Source: Acidithiobacillus thiooxidans ATCC 19377
Lineage (GTDB): Bacteria; Pseudomonadota; Gammaproteobacteria; Acidithiobacillales; Acidithiobacillaceae
Direction: 5' to 3'
Assembly: GCF_009662475.1 (NCBI RefSeq)
Contig: NZ_CP045571.1
Coordinates: 1,858,501-1,922,500, forward strand
DNA: 64,000 nucleotides
Positions 18,426-28,520 of this stretch are shown here, in pieces (positions within the stretch are counted from its first letter, which is position 1; every line of letters begins with the position of its first letter). The position numbers were made by a program, and so were the translations under genes. Under the pieces are notes generated by a model. It was given only the letters and a program-made list of their open reading frames with translations, searched no databases and was not told the origin of the DNA.

Positions 18426-19190
18426 TTAATGCTGCGTTTTTTCTTCCCACCATTGGGTCAGCAGATCCACATCCACCACAACGCGCGCACCCGCTTCACG
18501 TCCTAGCAAAATCTGTGCAGGGGCCTGGGGCTCGCCGAGTTGATCAAGTACCCGTAGAGCCGATGAAAAATCCTGGTGTTGAGTATATTCCGTTTGCGTA
18601 ATCACCGTATCCAATCCGGCAGAAACGGCAGAACGCAAGCCATTTTCCGAGTCCTCCAAAGCTAGGCAGTCCGCAGCCGGAAAACCCAATTGCCGCAGTA
18701 CATACAAATAGATATCCGGAGCCGGCTTTTTGTGCGGCACAATATCGCCGGCGCCAATGGTCCGGAATCGGCCCGGTCCATCTTTACCCAGGGTGCTTTT
18801 CAGCAAGGACTCCACATTGGCCGGGGTAGTCGTGGTCGCTATGGCTATGGGTAGCCCGACCTCTCTGGCAACATTCAGCAGGCGTTCCACGCCGGGGCGC
18901 AAGGGTAAAAGACCGGCTTCCATCATCTCCACATAAAAACCCGTTTTCTGCTTGTGGATTCGGGCAATATCCACATCACCAAGCTGCGGATATTCAGGGT
19001 GATCATTCAAAAAGCTGCGCAAGCGCTCCTTGCCACCGGTCACCTTCAAATAATATCCGTAGGTAGGTACATCCCAGTCAAAGGGAAGATCTGCAGCAGC
19101 AAATGCCTGGTTGAAAGCCACACGGTGAGCATCCCGCTCGGTATCAGCAAGAGTTCCGTCCACATCAAAAATCAGGGCGCGCAAGGGCAT
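18426..19190 (-). CDS. cbbY: CbbY-type HAD sugar-phosphate phosphatase
   Basis: A 254-residue HAD-superfamily phosphatase of the CbbY/Gph group. The nucleophile motif FDVDGTLADTE has Asp9 and Asp11, and the cap domain spans about residues 18-90. Motif II is IATTTTP, the motif III lysine lies in VPHKKPAPDIY, and motif IV is LEDSENGL. CbbY of autotrophs removes xylulose-1,5-bisphosphate, a Rubisco inhibitor, and the length and cap sequence fit CbbY better than phosphoglycolate phosphatase. No Rubisco genes lie nearby, so the assignment rests on family resemblance. Confidence 0.75.
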   Translation of the reverse strand: MPLRALIFDVDGTLADTERDAHRVAFNQAFAAADLPFDWDVPTYGYYLKVTGGKERLRSFLNDHPEYPQLGDVDIARIHKQKTGFYVEMMEAGLLPLRPGVERLLNVAREVGLPIAIATTTTPANVESLLKSTLGKDGPGRFRTIGAGDIVPHKKPAPDIYLYVLRQLGFPAADCLALEDSENGLRSAVSAGLDTVITQTEYTQHQDFSSALRVLDQLGEPQAPAQILLGREAGARVVVDVDLLTQWWEEKTQH

Positions 19191-19310
19191 AAGCTTTATT
19201 CCTGGTACAGAGTTGAAGGAGCCGGCATTGTAAACGCAAGCTGCAAGATTGCCAAAATGGCTGATCTCTGTTAAACGTATGCGGATTTATTACAAGGACA
19301 GGAAGATCAC

Positions 19311-19775
19311 ATGGCAGACCAAGCCTCTCAAAATGCTGGCATCAGCCCCAAAAATGTTCAGCAATATACCGCATTTGTTCCATACGAACCGAAGCCTGAC
19401 GAAGAATACATGAACGACGCGCAAATCGCTCACTTCCAGAAAATTCTGGAAGACTGGCGCGGCGAACTCATGGCTGAGGTCGATCGTACTGTGCAACACA
19501 TGCAAATGGAAAACGTCAACTACTCGGATCCCAATGATCGCGCCAGTCTTGAAACCGACATGGGTCTGGAATTACGGGCAAGGGACCGCGAACGCAAACT
19601 GATTCGCAAAATTACCCAGGCTCTGGGTCGCATCAAGGAAAATGAATACGGCTATTGCGAATCCTGTGGTGTGGAAATTGGTCTGCGGCGTCTTGAAGCC
19701 AGACCAACGGCCACGCTTTGCATTGATTGCAAGACGCTTGAAGAAAAACGCGAAAAACAAATGGCGCAGGACTGA
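19311..19775 (+). CDS. dksA: RNA polymerase-binding transcription factor DksA
   Basis: A 154-residue DksA that binds in the RNA polymerase secondary channel and works with ppGpp. The coiled coil carries the two acidic tip residues in SDPNDRAS (Asp73 and Asp76). The zinc finger is CESC...CIDC (Cys116, Cys119, Cys137, Cys140), the classic four-cysteine form. ATG 19311 is preceded by ACAGGAAG. It is a single gene in a divergent arrangement with cbbY, and its stop lies 6 bases from the tilS stop. Confidence 0.95.
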   Translation: MADQASQNAGISPKNVQQYTAFVPYEPKPDEEYMNDAQIAHFQKILEDWRGELMAEVDRTVQHMQMENVNYSDPNDRASLETDMGLELRARDRERKLIRKITQALGRIKENEYGYCESCGVEIGLRRLEARPTATLCIDCKTLEEKREKQMAQD

Positions 19776-19781
19776 AAAGTT

Positions 19782-21125
19782 TTATTTTCGGAGTAAGCAG
19801 AGCGCAGCGCCCCCCATCGGGGCGCAAACCCACGGGGCCAGATAATAACCGGGAATGCACAACAAGTGCCCGGCTTCATCCCACAGCAGGGGAATATTTG
19901 CTCGCCATTCGGGTGGTATGCCAGCCTCCAGCATGATGTTTTTTACCGTTCGATGCTGTCCGTTAGCCATCCGTGACCGCTCACCGTTTTGACGGCGCCG
20001 CCAATATAAATTAGCCTCGGCACACTCCGCGAGCAAAGCATGACTGACTCCTTCCCCAGACCCTTGCGCCAGTAACCGGCATTCCCAGCCGCGAAAAGGA
20101 AGGGGCCGGGAAATATCCCAGCTACCCTCTTGCCAATTATCATCAAACTCCGGGGCACGACTTAAATAGAGGGTTTTCCCCTGAATCCTGCAGGCACCCC
20201 CCTCCCATTGAATGCTTTTAGCTGTAGCGGTCATCAGTGCGTCCTGAAGGACTTCCAGACGCGCCCGGGAGGGTAATGGACATTGAAGACGTTGCAGCCA
20301 GCCCCGCAAAAACATCCTTTGCCGGGTTGGAGACAGGCGCTGCAAAAAGCCCAGAGACAAAGCGTCTTCCTGCAAGCCAGGATGGTCTGACTGGTGCCGA
20401 TCCCAATACAAGGCAAACCAGTCATCGACGAGTTCGTGAACATCGCCCAGATTTTCTGCCGTTCTGGCCACAGTGGCCACAGCGTGCGGCCAGCCGAGAT
20501 TTTCGAGCAGCGGTAACAGCTGTTCGCGAACGCGCGTCCGGTCATAACGGGGATCCTGATTCGCAGGATCGGAAATATAGGGGATTTTCTTTTCCTGAAG
20601 GTAGTCCAGCAGTGCCTGTTTGGGAAACTGCAAAAATGGGCGAAGCAACACCCCTGCCCCCAAGGGTTTTTGCTGAGGCATGCCGGAGAGTCCGGCAATA
20701 CCCGTACCACGCAATAACTGCAGGAAAAAAGTCTCGGCCTGATCTTGCTGATGTTGAGCGGTCAGCAGATAGTCCCCGGCCTGTAACTGCGCCGCCAACA
20801 ACGCATAACGACCGCGACGGGCCCGATCTTCCGGACCTTCTCCTGAAGTTTCCGGAGGTAAATGCAGCACCATACAGGAGACACCCAGGGCGTTGGCCTG
20901 CGCGACGCAGAAACGCGCCCAGTCCGGGCTCTCAGCGTGCCAGCCATGATCTACATGCAAGGCTTGCACAGGACAGCCCAAGGCCACCAGAGCGACCAAC
21001 AAAGCGGTAGAATCTGATCCGCCACTATAGGCCACAAAAAACGGGCGCTCCCGGGGCAGGAGCTCCCACTTCTGGAGAATGTTCTGGAGCCTTAGCTCCA
21101 GATCAGGCCGCGCCGACCACTCCAT
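19782..21125 (-). CDS. tilS: tRNA(Ile)-lysidine synthase
   Basis: This enzyme converts the wobble cytidine of the CAU-anticodon tRNA(Ile) to lysidine, using ATP and lysine, so the tRNA reads AUA and not AUG. The 447-residue protein has the N-type ATP-pyrophosphatase loop [11 protein letters not shown] (residues 33-43) and [13 protein letters not shown]. The C-terminal part has the usual small domain with [20 protein letters not shown]. It is the last gene of the long minus-strand cluster and overlaps accA by 23 bases. Confidence 0.92.
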   Translation of the reverse strand: MEWSARPDLELRLQNILQKWELLPRERPFFVAYSGGSDSTALLVALVALGCPVQALHVDHGWHAESPDWARFCVAQANALGVSCMVLHLPPETSGEGPEDRARRGRYALLAAQLQAGDYLLTAQHQQDQAETFFLQLLRGTGIAGLSGMPQQKPLGAGVLLRPFLQFPKQALLDYLQEKKIPYISDPANQDPRYDRTRVREQLLPLLENLGWPHAVATVARTAENLGDVHELVDDWFALYWDRHQSDHPGLQEDALSLGFLQRLSPTRQRMFLRGWLQRLQCPLPSRARLEVLQDALMTATAKSIQWEGGACRIQGKTLYLSRAPEFDDNWQEGSWDISRPLPFRGWECRLLAQGSGEGVSHALLAECAEANLYWRRRQNGERSRMANGQHRTVKNIMLEAGIPPEWRANIPLLWDEAGHLLCIPGYYLAPWVCAPMGGAALCLLRK

Positions 21126-22053
21126 AATGCATCAGGCGTTCATAACGGGTGGTCAGTAATTTACTGGTATCCATCGCTTTCAGTTCATCCAGATGCTGGG
21201 TAAAACGTTCCCGGACCAAAGTGAAAACGGCTTCCGGATCACGATGAGCACCGCCCAGAGGTTCAACCAGGACTTCGTCTACCAGTCCGAGAGACTGTAA
21301 ACGGCGAGCCGTAATGCCAAGGGTTTCTGCCGCTTCCGCAGCCATTCCTGCATCTTTCCAGAGAATGGACGCACAGCCTTCCGGTGAAATAACGGAATAA
21401 ACACTGTATTCCAGCATCAGCATCCGATCACCCACGCCAATGGCGAGTGCGCCGCCAGACCCGCCTTCGCCAATGACGGTACAGATGATGGGAACGGCGA
21501 GATCGGACATAACCGCCAGATTCCGGGCAATGGCTTCACTTTGGCCGCGTTCCTCCGCACCGATTCCAGGATAGGCACCGGGCGTATCAATAAAAGTGAA
21601 TACCGGTAATTGAAAGCGTTCGGCCAAACGCAAGAGGCGCAGCGCCTTGCGATACCCCTCAGGGCGCGGCATACCAAAATTACGCTGGATTTTTTCCTTA
21701 GTGTCACGCCCTTTTTGATGTCCCATCCAGACAATCGGCTGATCATTGAAGCGGGCCAAACCGCCGATGATGGCCTGATCATCTGCAAAAGCGCGGTCTC
21801 CGGCCAGAATTTGCACTTCACTGAACAGAGCCTGCACATAATCGAGGGTATAGGGGCGCTGGGGATGGCGCGCCACCTGCACGGTCTGCCAGGCACCCAG
21901 CTTACTGTATATGCGCTGCAGCTCTTTGCGGGCCTTCACTTCAAGGCGCTTGATTTCATCGGCGATACCGGGCTGATTCAGAGCATGCAACTCTTCTACC
22001 TTGGCTTCCAGCTCTGCTACACCCTGTTCAAAATCCAGATAACTGATTTTCAT
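21103..22053 (-). CDS. accA: Acetyl-CoA carboxylase carboxyltransferase subunit alpha
   Basis: The alpha subunit of the carboxyltransferase that forms malonyl-CoA for fatty acid synthesis (316 residues; E. coli AccA has 319). Diagnostic blocks are [12 protein letters not shown] at the N-terminus, [20 protein letters not shown], the oxyanion-hole region [16 protein letters not shown], and [18 protein letters not shown] 22053 follows CAGGAG at normal spacing. It lies 30 bases after dnaE, as in enterobacteria and pseudomonads. Confidence 0.95.
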   Translation of the reverse strand: MKISYLDFEQGVAELEAKVEELHALNQPGIADEIKRLEVKARKELQRIYSKLGAWQTVQVARHPQRPYTLDYVQALFSEVQILAGDRAFADDQAIIGGLARFNDQPIVWMGHQKGRDTKEKIQRNFGMPRPEGYRKALRLLRLAERFQLPVFTFIDTPGAYPGIGAEERGQSEAIARNLAVMSDLAVPIICTVIGEGGSGGALAIGVGDRMLMLEYSVYSVISPEGCASILWKDAGMAAEAAETLGITARRLQSLGLVDEVLVEPLGGAHRDPEAVFTLVRERFTQHLDELKAMDTSKLLTTRYERLMHYGVVGAA

Positions 22054-22083
22054 AGGTACTCCTGAACAATCTGAAAACTTGCC

Positions 22084-25000
22084 TCAGGCGGGACGCCGGG
22101 TCTTGCGCTGTCCACGTTCCAGAGGAATCACATTATTTACCAGCGAAGTGGCAGCACGGTACGTCCACTGCCATTGATATCCCTCGGGCATATGCGCCTG
22201 CAGTGCCGCCAGGGCTTCTTCACTCGCCACAAAACTTAAGCTTTCCGGAACTTTTAACAGCACCTGCAGGTCATTGTCCACCGGTAAACGCAGGAGCAGA
22301 CGCACAGAGCCCGGATATTGCTGAAGCCAGTCACGCAAAAGCTCGGGAGCCAGCGACTCACCCTGAGGAATTTCCACGGTCAATTGTGTTGCCAACTCAT
22401 CACGAGCCCGCTGGCGATCCAGCACCCGCAGGGCGCTGAGTCGCAGACCACCGGAATAGCTGTCTTCGCCGACCTCACCCAGGACCAGCACGGGTTCTTC
22501 CCCTTCTCCGATTTTTCCCGCCTGGGCCCAGACTTCGGCAAATACCACGACCTCCAGACGCCCTACACCATCATCCAGGGTCAGAAAATAAATACGATCG
22601 CCCCTTTTGGTACGGGTGCTGCGCCGCGCCACCACCAATCCGGCAACCAACATAACGGTTCCCACCACAATATTGCTCAACGGCTGCACACCCAGCTCGG
22701 CGAGTTCCACACGGAGATCATCCATGGGATGACCACTGAAATAAAAGCCCAGGGTTTCCCGTTCCTGACGCAGTATTTCTGTGGATGTCCACAGCTCAGC
22801 ATGACTAATAGGGGGGGCGACAGGTAATGCTTCCAGTCCGTCAAAAAGGGACTCCTGCAGACTGGCCTGGCTTTGCTGAAATTGGGCGGCTGCTTCAATG
22901 GCGCTTTCCAGAGAAGCCATCAGGTCCGCTCTGGACACCTGCCAGTCATCCATGGCGCCGGCCCGAATCAAGGCCTCCAGCGCGCGGCGATTGATTTTTT
23001 GGCTATCTACCCGACAAAGCAGGTCAAAGAGGCTCTGGAAAGGACCTTCTTTACGCGCTTCCAGAATACTATGAATCGCCGCCCGTCCCAGGCCCTTGAT
23101 CGCCCCCAGACCAAAACGGATATCCTGCCTGCCTTCGGGTTTAAACTCCAGACCACTGCATTGCACGCTGGGCGGGGCAATGCGCAGGCCCATGCGTTGA
23201 CATTCGGCGATCATCGCCACGACCTTGTCGGTATGGTCCATATCTGCAGTCAGAACCGCCGCCATGAAAAACTGGGGATAATGGGCCTTGAGATAAGCCG
23301 TCTGATAGGAAACCAGAGCGTAGGCCGCAGAATGGGATTTGTTGAAACCATATTCCGCAAATTTTTCCATCAGATCGAAGATAGCTCCTGCCTGATCGGG
23401 ATGCAGGCCATTTTTATGTGCGCCCTCCAGAAAAATACTGCGTTGTTTGGCCATTTCTTCGGGTTTTTTCTTGCCCATGGCGCGGCGCAGCAAATCGGCA
23501 CCCCCCAGGGAATAGCCTGCCAGGACCTGCGCCGATTGCATGACCTGCTCCTGATAAACAATAACGCCGTAGGTTTCCTTGAGGATGGGTTCGAGATTGG
23601 CGTGCAAATAACTGACCTGGGCCTTGCCATGCTTGCGAGCAATAAAATCGTCCACCATGCCCGACTGCAAAGGACCGGGACGAAACAGGGCCACCAGGGC
23701 GACAATATCCTCAAAAGTATCGGGTTGCAGACGCCGCACCAGATCACGCATGCCCGATGATTCCAGCTGAAACACGGCCACGGTTTCCGTGGATTTCAGC
23801 AGTGCAAAAGTGTCTGGATCATCGAGCGGGAGTTGCTGAATATCCAGGGGCGCAAGGTCCTCCGTGACGGCAGCGGCATTAATGAGTTTTACCGCCATAT
23901 CAATAATGGTCAGGGTGCGCAGACCCAAAAAGTCGAATTTGACCAGACCCATTTTTTCGACATCATCCTTGTCGAGCTGGGTCACATTACCACCACCACC
24001 AGAACTGTCCGTAAATAGCGGTAAACGATCCGCCAGCGGCTCTGGAGAGATGACAACCCCCCCCGCATGGGTGGAGGCATGGCGCGGCAACCCTTCCAGA
24101 CGCAAGGCAATATCCAGAAGATCGCGTACGTCGTCTTCTTCGGTCTGGCGGCGCCGCAACTCTTCGGATTCTTCCAGGGCTTTGGCCAGGGTCATGCCCA
24201 AATCACCGGGCACCAGCTTGGCGAGCTGGTCCACAAACCCGTAGGGCAGTCCCAGCACCCGGCCAACGTCCCGGACTACCGCCCGCGCCTTCATGGTTCC
24301 AAAGGTAATGATCTGACCAACCCGTTCGCGGCCATATTTTTCAGCGACATACTGAATGACCCGGTCGCGCTGATCCATACAGAAATCCACGTCAAAATCG
24401 GGCATGGAAACCCGTTCAGGATTCAGAAAGCGTTCAAAAAGCAGGCCATTGCTGATCGGATCGAGGTCGGTAATCCCCAGGGCATAGGCCACCAGAGAAC
24501 CGGCGCCCGAACCACGTCCGGGTCCGACTGGAACCCCGTTATTCTTGGCCCATTGGATAAAGTCCGCCACAATCAGAAAATAACCGGGGAAACCCATTTG
24601 CTGGATCACCCCCACTTCACGCAGCAGGCGTTCATGGTAAGGCAAGCTGCCTTCAGCCCGAATCCCCAGGGCATTCAGACGCACCTGCAACCCTTTCTGA
24701 GCCGCTTCATGCAGATATTCATCCACAGACTGACCCTCAGGAATGGGATAATCCGGCAAGGCGTATTGGCCCAGCACCAACTCCAGATTACAGCGTTTGG
24801 CAATTTCTACCGTGTTGTCACAAGCTTCGGGTAAATCCGCAAAAAGTGTCCGCATTTCCTCTGGATCCGGTAAACGGTGTTCGGCGGTAAATCGTCGCGG
24901 CCGACGTGGATCATCCAGGGTCAGCCCTGCAGAAATGCATTGACGGGCATCAAAAGCGGCAAAATCGGCGGCATCCAGAAAATGGGCATTATTGGTAGCC

Positions 25001-25590
25001 ACCACCGGCAAATCCAGCTTTTCGGCCAGCCCGAGGGTTGCTTGCAGCAGACTTTCCTGATCTTTTTCGCCATTCCGTTGCAGTTCCAGATAAAAGCGTT
25101 CGGGAAACCAGTCTGCATAGCGTTTTGCCAACAGTTCAGCCTGCGCATGATCGCGGCGCAGCAAAGCCCGACCGATTTCACCCTGCCCCGCTGCGGAAAG
25201 GGCAATTAATCCATCACTGGCCTGCTGCAACCATCCGGCGGCAATTTGCGGGCGGCCCTGCTGATGTCCCTCCAGATAGGCGCGACTCAACAGACGGCTG
25301 AGATTGGCGTAACCGGTTTTGTTCATGCACAACAAAATCAGGCTGGCGGGGCGATCTGCATCGCCCTCATCGTGGACCCAGATTTCACTCCCGATCAGTG
25401 GTTTCACGCCCTGACTGCGGGCGGCGTTATAAAACTTCACCAGAGCAAAAAGATTACCGTGATCCGTAATCGCCACTGCCGGCATATTTTTTTCGGCACA
25501 GCGCTTGGCCAGCGCCTTGACCGGAATAATGCCATCCTCCAGCGAATATTCGGAATGCACATGAAGATGGACAAAAGTCGGTTCACTCAC
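22084..25590 (-). CDS. dnaE: DNA polymerase III subunit alpha
   Basis: The replicative polymerase (1168 residues from GTG 25590). This start is chosen because GGGAGG lies seven bases upstream, the GTGA overlaps the rnhB stop, and the protein then begins SEPTFVHLHVHSEYSLEDG, the conserved PHP opening. The C-family catalytic motif PDFDVDF is at residues 397-403 and GPGRGSGAGS at 357-366. A helix-hairpin-helix region and an OB fold (around VLVAGLVVARRSTRTKRG) follow. The longer frame to 25647 is not needed. Confidence 0.96.
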   Translation of the reverse strand: MSEPTFVHLHVHSEYSLEDGIIPVKALAKRCAEKNMPAVAITDHGNLFALVKFYNAARSQGVKPLIGSEIWVHDEGDADRPASLILLCMNKTGYANLSRLLSRAYLEGHQQGRPQIAAGWLQQASDGLIALSAAGQGEIGRALLRRDHAQAELLAKRYADWFPERFYLELQRNGEKDQESLLQATLGLAEKLDLPVVATNNAHFLDAADFAAFDARQCISAGLTLDDPRRPRRFTAEHRLPDPEEMRTLFADLPEACDNTVEIAKRCNLELVLGQYALPDYPIPEGQSVDEYLHEAAQKGLQVRLNALGIRAEGSLPYHERLLREVGVIQQMGFPGYFLIVADFIQWAKNNGVPVGPGRGSGAGSLVAYALGITDLDPISNGLLFERFLNPERVSMPDFDVDFCMDQRDRVIQYVAEKYGRERVGQIITFGTMKARAVVRDVGRVLGLPYGFVDQLAKLVPGDLGMTLAKALEESEELRRRQTEEDDVRDLLDIALRLEGLPRHASTHAGGVVISPEPLADRLPLFTDSSGGGGNVTQLDKDDVEKMGLVKFDFLGLRTLTIIDMAVKLINAAAVTEDLAPLDIQQLPLDDPDTFALLKSTETVAVFQLESSGMRDLVRRLQPDTFEDIVALVALFRPGPLQSGMVDDFIARKHGKAQVSYLHANLEPILKETYGVIVYQEQVMQSAQVLAGYSLGGADLLRRAMGKKKPEEMAKQRSIFLEGAHKNGLHPDQAGAIFDLMEKFAEYGFNKSHSAAYALVSYQTAYLKAHYPQFFMAAVLTADMDHTDKVVAMIAECQRMGLRIAPPSVQCSGLEFKPEGRQDIRFGLGAIKGLGRAAIHSILEARKEGPFQSLFDLLCRVDSQKINRRALEALIRAGAMDDWQVSRADLMASLESAIEAAAQFQQSQASLQESLFDGLEALPVAPPISHAELWTSTEILRQERETLGFYFSGHPMDDLRVELAELGVQPLSNIVVGTVMLVAGLVVARRSTRTKRGDRIYFLTLDDGVGRLEVVVFAEVWAQAGKIGEGEEPVLVLGEVGEDSYSGGLRLSALRVLDRQRARDELATQLTVEIPQGESLAPELLRDWLQQYPGSVRLLLRLPVDNDLQVLLKVPESLSFVASEEALAALQAHMPEGYQWQWTYRAATSLVNNVIPLERGQRKTRRPA

Positions 25591-26189
25591 TGCTTTGCCT
25601 CCCAGGCTTGATCCACCGGACCAAAACCACGTCGATGCAGCGGACAAGGTCCATATCGCTGTAATGCCTGCATATGGACTGCGGTTCCATAACCCATGTG
25701 CCGGGCCAAGCCATAATGCGGATAATAAGCATCCAATACCTGCATGGTCTGATCTCTCGCCACCTTGGCGAGAATACTGGCCGCTGCAATAGCATCTACC
25801 CGACCATCACCGCCCACCAGAGTCTCAACCTGCCAGCCCGGCGGTGACTGGTTACCATCCACAACAACAAGCTCCGGACGCACTGGCAGGGCAGCAATAG
25901 CCCGGGACATGGCCCGTAAAGAGGCCTGTAAAATATTGTAGCGCTCAATTTCCCACACTGCCGCCCAGCTCAACGACCAGGCCCGCGCTTCCTGCCGAAT
26001 TCTGGCAGCCCATTGCAAGCGAGCCTTGGCGGTCATTTTCTTGGAGTCATTCAGGCCGTACAGAGGTTCACGCAAAATCACCACCGCCGCAATGACCGGC
26101 CCCGCCAGCGGACCACGACCGGCTTCATCCACACCCGCGCACGAGGGGCCCCAGTGTTCCAAAACCGGAGATCTTCTGGCTGTACTCAT
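25587..26189 (-). CDS. rnhB: Ribonuclease HII
   Basis: Ribonuclease HII removes ribonucleotides and RNA primers from DNA duplexes. It has about 200 residues with the catalytic pattern GVDEAGRGPLAGPV (Asp and Glu of the DEDD site), VDGNQ, and AAASILAKVARD further on. ATG 26189 is preferred over the TTG at 26195. It overlaps dnaE by four bases (GTGA), and 41 bases separate it from lpxB upstream. Confidence 0.94.
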   Translation of the reverse strand: MSTARRSPVLEHWGPSCAGVDEAGRGPLAGPVIAAVVILREPLYGLNDSKKMTAKARLQWAARIRQEARAWSLSWAAVWEIERYNILQASLRAMSRAIAALPVRPELVVVDGNQSPPGWQVETLVGGDGRVDAIAAASILAKVARDQTMQVLDAYYPHYGLARHMGYGTAVHMQALQRYGPCPLHRRGFGPVDQAWEAKQ

Positions 26190-26230
26190 TCTCAATTATT
26201 CATGCCACTTGCCATTTCTAGATTTACCAG

Positions 26231-27358
26231 TCATAAAAGCATTTTCCGCAAAACCTGTTGCAACGCCTCTGCGGAATCCCCCTGCAACAAGTCACGTATC
26301 TGCTTCAGGCGCTGAACTTGTTTATGACCGGCATCGGTAAACAAGGGTAACAGAGCTGCAGCGACTTGTCCGGGTTTAAAGGCATCCTGCAAAAACTCCG
26401 GATAAACAGACTCCTTGAGTAAAATATTGGGCATGGCCACAAAAGGGGTTTTAACCAGGCGCCGCGCAAAAGCGTAGGTCAGCGCATTCAGGGCATAAAC
26501 CACTACCGCCGGACGTTCCATCAGTGCGGTTTCCAGGGTCGCCGTTCCGGAAGCCACCAGTACCACATTGGCGGCTGACAGTACCGTGCGGGTTTGGGCA
26601 ATAACCACCAGAGCATCACAGGGGCCTGCTCCCTGTTCCCACTGATGCTTCCAGGCCGACGCCAGTTCATCACGAGCCAGAGCCACGACAATTTTCAACC
26701 GGGGCATCTGCTCGCGCAGCAAACTTGCGGTTTGCGCATAACGGCGGGAAAGTTTTTCCAGCTCACCACGCCGGCTGCCGGGCAGCAAGGCGAGCACCTG
26801 ATCATCCGCCGCGAACCCCAGAGCCGCCCGAGCAGTCAAACGATCAGGTGCAGCAGTAGTCTGTGCCAGCAAAGGATGGGCCAGAACCTGCACCGGAACA
26901 CCGGCTTCGGCATAAATGGGAACTTCGAAGGGAAAAAGCACCAGCATTTGATCAACAATCTGCTTGATTTGATGAATGCGCTGCCCGCGCCAGGCCCAAA
27001 TCTGCGGCCCCACCACATAAAGAACGCGAATGCCCAGTGCCTTGGCAGCCTTGGCAATGCGCATATTGAATGCTGGGTGATCAATCAGAATGACACAAGT
27101 GGGCCTTTCATTTTTCAGGTGCGATACAACCTGATGATACAGTCGGCGTAGCGCCCCATAATGGCGCAGCACCTCAACCAGACCGATGATGGCAAGTGGT
27201 TCCCCGTCGGCAATATTTTCAACGCCGGCGGTCTGCAAACGCGAACCCACTACTCCTGACCAATGTAAATCCAGACCAGCAGCAGTCGCATTTTCCATGA
27301 TTTCCAGTCCGAGATTTTCTCCGGAACGCTCTACAGCAAGGATAAATACCTTGCCCAA
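26231..27358 (-). CDS. lpxB: Lipid-A-disaccharide synthase
   Basis: A GT19 enzyme that joins UDP-diacyl sugar and lipid X to the lipid A disaccharide at the inner membrane. It has 375 residues (E. coli LpxB has 382). Family blocks include VGPQIWAWRGQRIHQIKQ, LPGSRRGELEKLSRRYAQ and LVASGTATLETALMERP. The usual N-terminal GExSGD motif reads ERSGEN here, and the loop IDHPAFN (Asp93) keeps the first aspartate of the E. coli IDAPDFN motif but not the second. TTG 27358 has AAGGA eight bases upstream. Its position right after gnnB suggests it may have adapted to amide-linked substrates. Confidence 0.88.
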   Translation of the reverse strand: MGKVFILAVERSGENLGLEIMENATAAGLDLHWSGVVGSRLQTAGVENIADGEPLAIIGLVEVLRHYGALRRLYHQVVSHLKNERPTCVILIDHPAFNMRIAKAAKALGIRVLYVVGPQIWAWRGQRIHQIKQIVDQMLVLFPFEVPIYAEAGVPVQVLAHPLLAQTTAAPDRLTARAALGFAADDQVLALLPGSRRGELEKLSRRYAQTASLLREQMPRLKIVVALARDELASAWKHQWEQGAGPCDALVVIAQTRTVLSAANVVLVASGTATLETALMERPAVVVYALNALTYAFARRLVKTPFVAMPNILLKESVYPEFLQDAFKPGQVAAALLPLFTDAGHKQVQRLKQIRDLLQGDSAEALQQVLRKMLL

Positions 27359-27362
27359 CGCT

Positions 27363-28472
27363 TTAATCCTTCAGCGTGCGGCGAATCACCTCTGCCACCC
27401 GGGCAACCTGCGCCTCTTGCAGCTCGGGAAACATGGGCAAGGACAAAACCCGCTCGGCCAGATTGTCCGCTACTGGACAATGGCCTTGAGGCTGATCACC
27501 AAACATTTTCTGGCGATGGCCGGGAATGGGGTAGTAAATGGCGCTGGCAATCTGCTCAGCCTGCAAGGCGGCTTTTACCGCATCCCGACCTTCCAGCTGA
27601 ATCGTATATTGGTGGTATACATGCTGATAAGCTTCTGGTGCATGGGGTAACTGCAGATCCAGGCCCGCCAGATGCTCGGCATACCAGGCAGCAGCCCGCT
27701 GACGACCCGCATTAAAAATAGAAAGATGCGGAAATTCCGTGCGCAAAATCAATGCCTGCATTTCATCCAGACGACTGTTATAACCCAGTACATCATGATG
27801 ATAAGTCTGCCATGAACCATGATTGCGCAAGCCCCTTAATTGTTTTTCCAGTTCCGGATCATTGGTCACCACCATGCCGCCATCACCAGCACCGCCAAGA
27901 TTTTTGCTGGGGAAAAAGGAAAAACAGCCGATATCACCAAAGCTTCCCACCGCACGCCCATGAATACTGGCCCCAATAGCCTGAGCACAATCTTCAATGA
28001 CCTTCAGATGATACTGTTGCGCCAAAGACATGATAGCGGGCATATCGGCAGGCAGGCCATAAAGATGCACTGGAATAATGGCTTTTGTGCGGTCGGTGAT
28101 GGCCGCTTCAACAAGTGACGCGGTCAGCACATAATTTTGCGGGTCCACGTCTACAAAGACCGGCTTTGCCCCCACGTAAAGGACCGCTTCTGCCGTAGCA
28201 ATAAAGGTGAAGGTAGGCACAATGACTTCATCCCCCGGCCCAATCCCCAAAGCACGCAGAGCCAGCAACAATGCATCTGTTCCCGACGCACAGCCTACCC
28301 CATGGGCTACGCCACAAAGTTGGGCCACATCTTGTTCCAGAGCACGACCGTGTTCACCGAGAATAAAACCCGCCTGATCCAGAATTTTTCCCAATCCGGC
28401 AAGAATTTCTTCACGCAGTGGCTGAAAATGCGCGCGCAAATCGACCATGGGAATGGCTGTACTATAACTCAT
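27363..28472 (-). CDS. gnnB: UDP-GlcNAc-3-ulose aminotransferase (DegT/DnrJ/EryC1/StrS family)
   Basis: A 369-residue PLP aminotransferase of the sugar-nucleotide type. The DegT fold shows GTDALLLALRALGIGPGDEV, the EDCAQAIGA motif, and FFPSKNLGGAGDGGM, where Lys190 is the PLP-binding residue. In A. ferrooxidans, GnnB aminates the 3-keto sugar made by GnnA to UDP-GlcNAc3N using glutamate. The assignment rests on family plus position: it lies between lpxA and lpxB beside a Gfo/Idh oxidoreductase. Without that context it would only be called a sugar aminotransferase. Its stop is 4 bases before the lpxB start. Confidence 0.85.
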   Translation of the reverse strand: MSYSTAIPMVDLRAHFQPLREEILAGLGKILDQAGFILGEHGRALEQDVAQLCGVAHGVGCASGTDALLLALRALGIGPGDEVIVPTFTFIATAEAVLYVGAKPVFVDVDPQNYVLTASLVEAAITDRTKAIIPVHLYGLPADMPAIMSLAQQYHLKVIEDCAQAIGASIHGRAVGSFGDIGCFSFFPSKNLGGAGDGGMVVTNDPELEKQLRGLRNHGSWQTYHHDVLGYNSRLDEMQALILRTEFPHLSIFNAGRQRAAAWYAEHLAGLDLQLPHAPEAYQHVYHQYTIQLEGRDAVKAALQAEQIASAIYYPIPGHRQKMFGDQPQGHCPVADNLAERVLSLPMFPELQEAQVARVAEVIRRTLKD

Positions 28473-28520
28473 GTATTGATATCCTGTTTAGAAATTCATT
28501 CACTGGGTCTGGCCCATCCC

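Noticed and set aside
20237-21010. Long plus-strand open frame (257 codons) opposite tilS
   Set aside because: Shadow of tilS on the other strand, with arginine/proline-rich noise.
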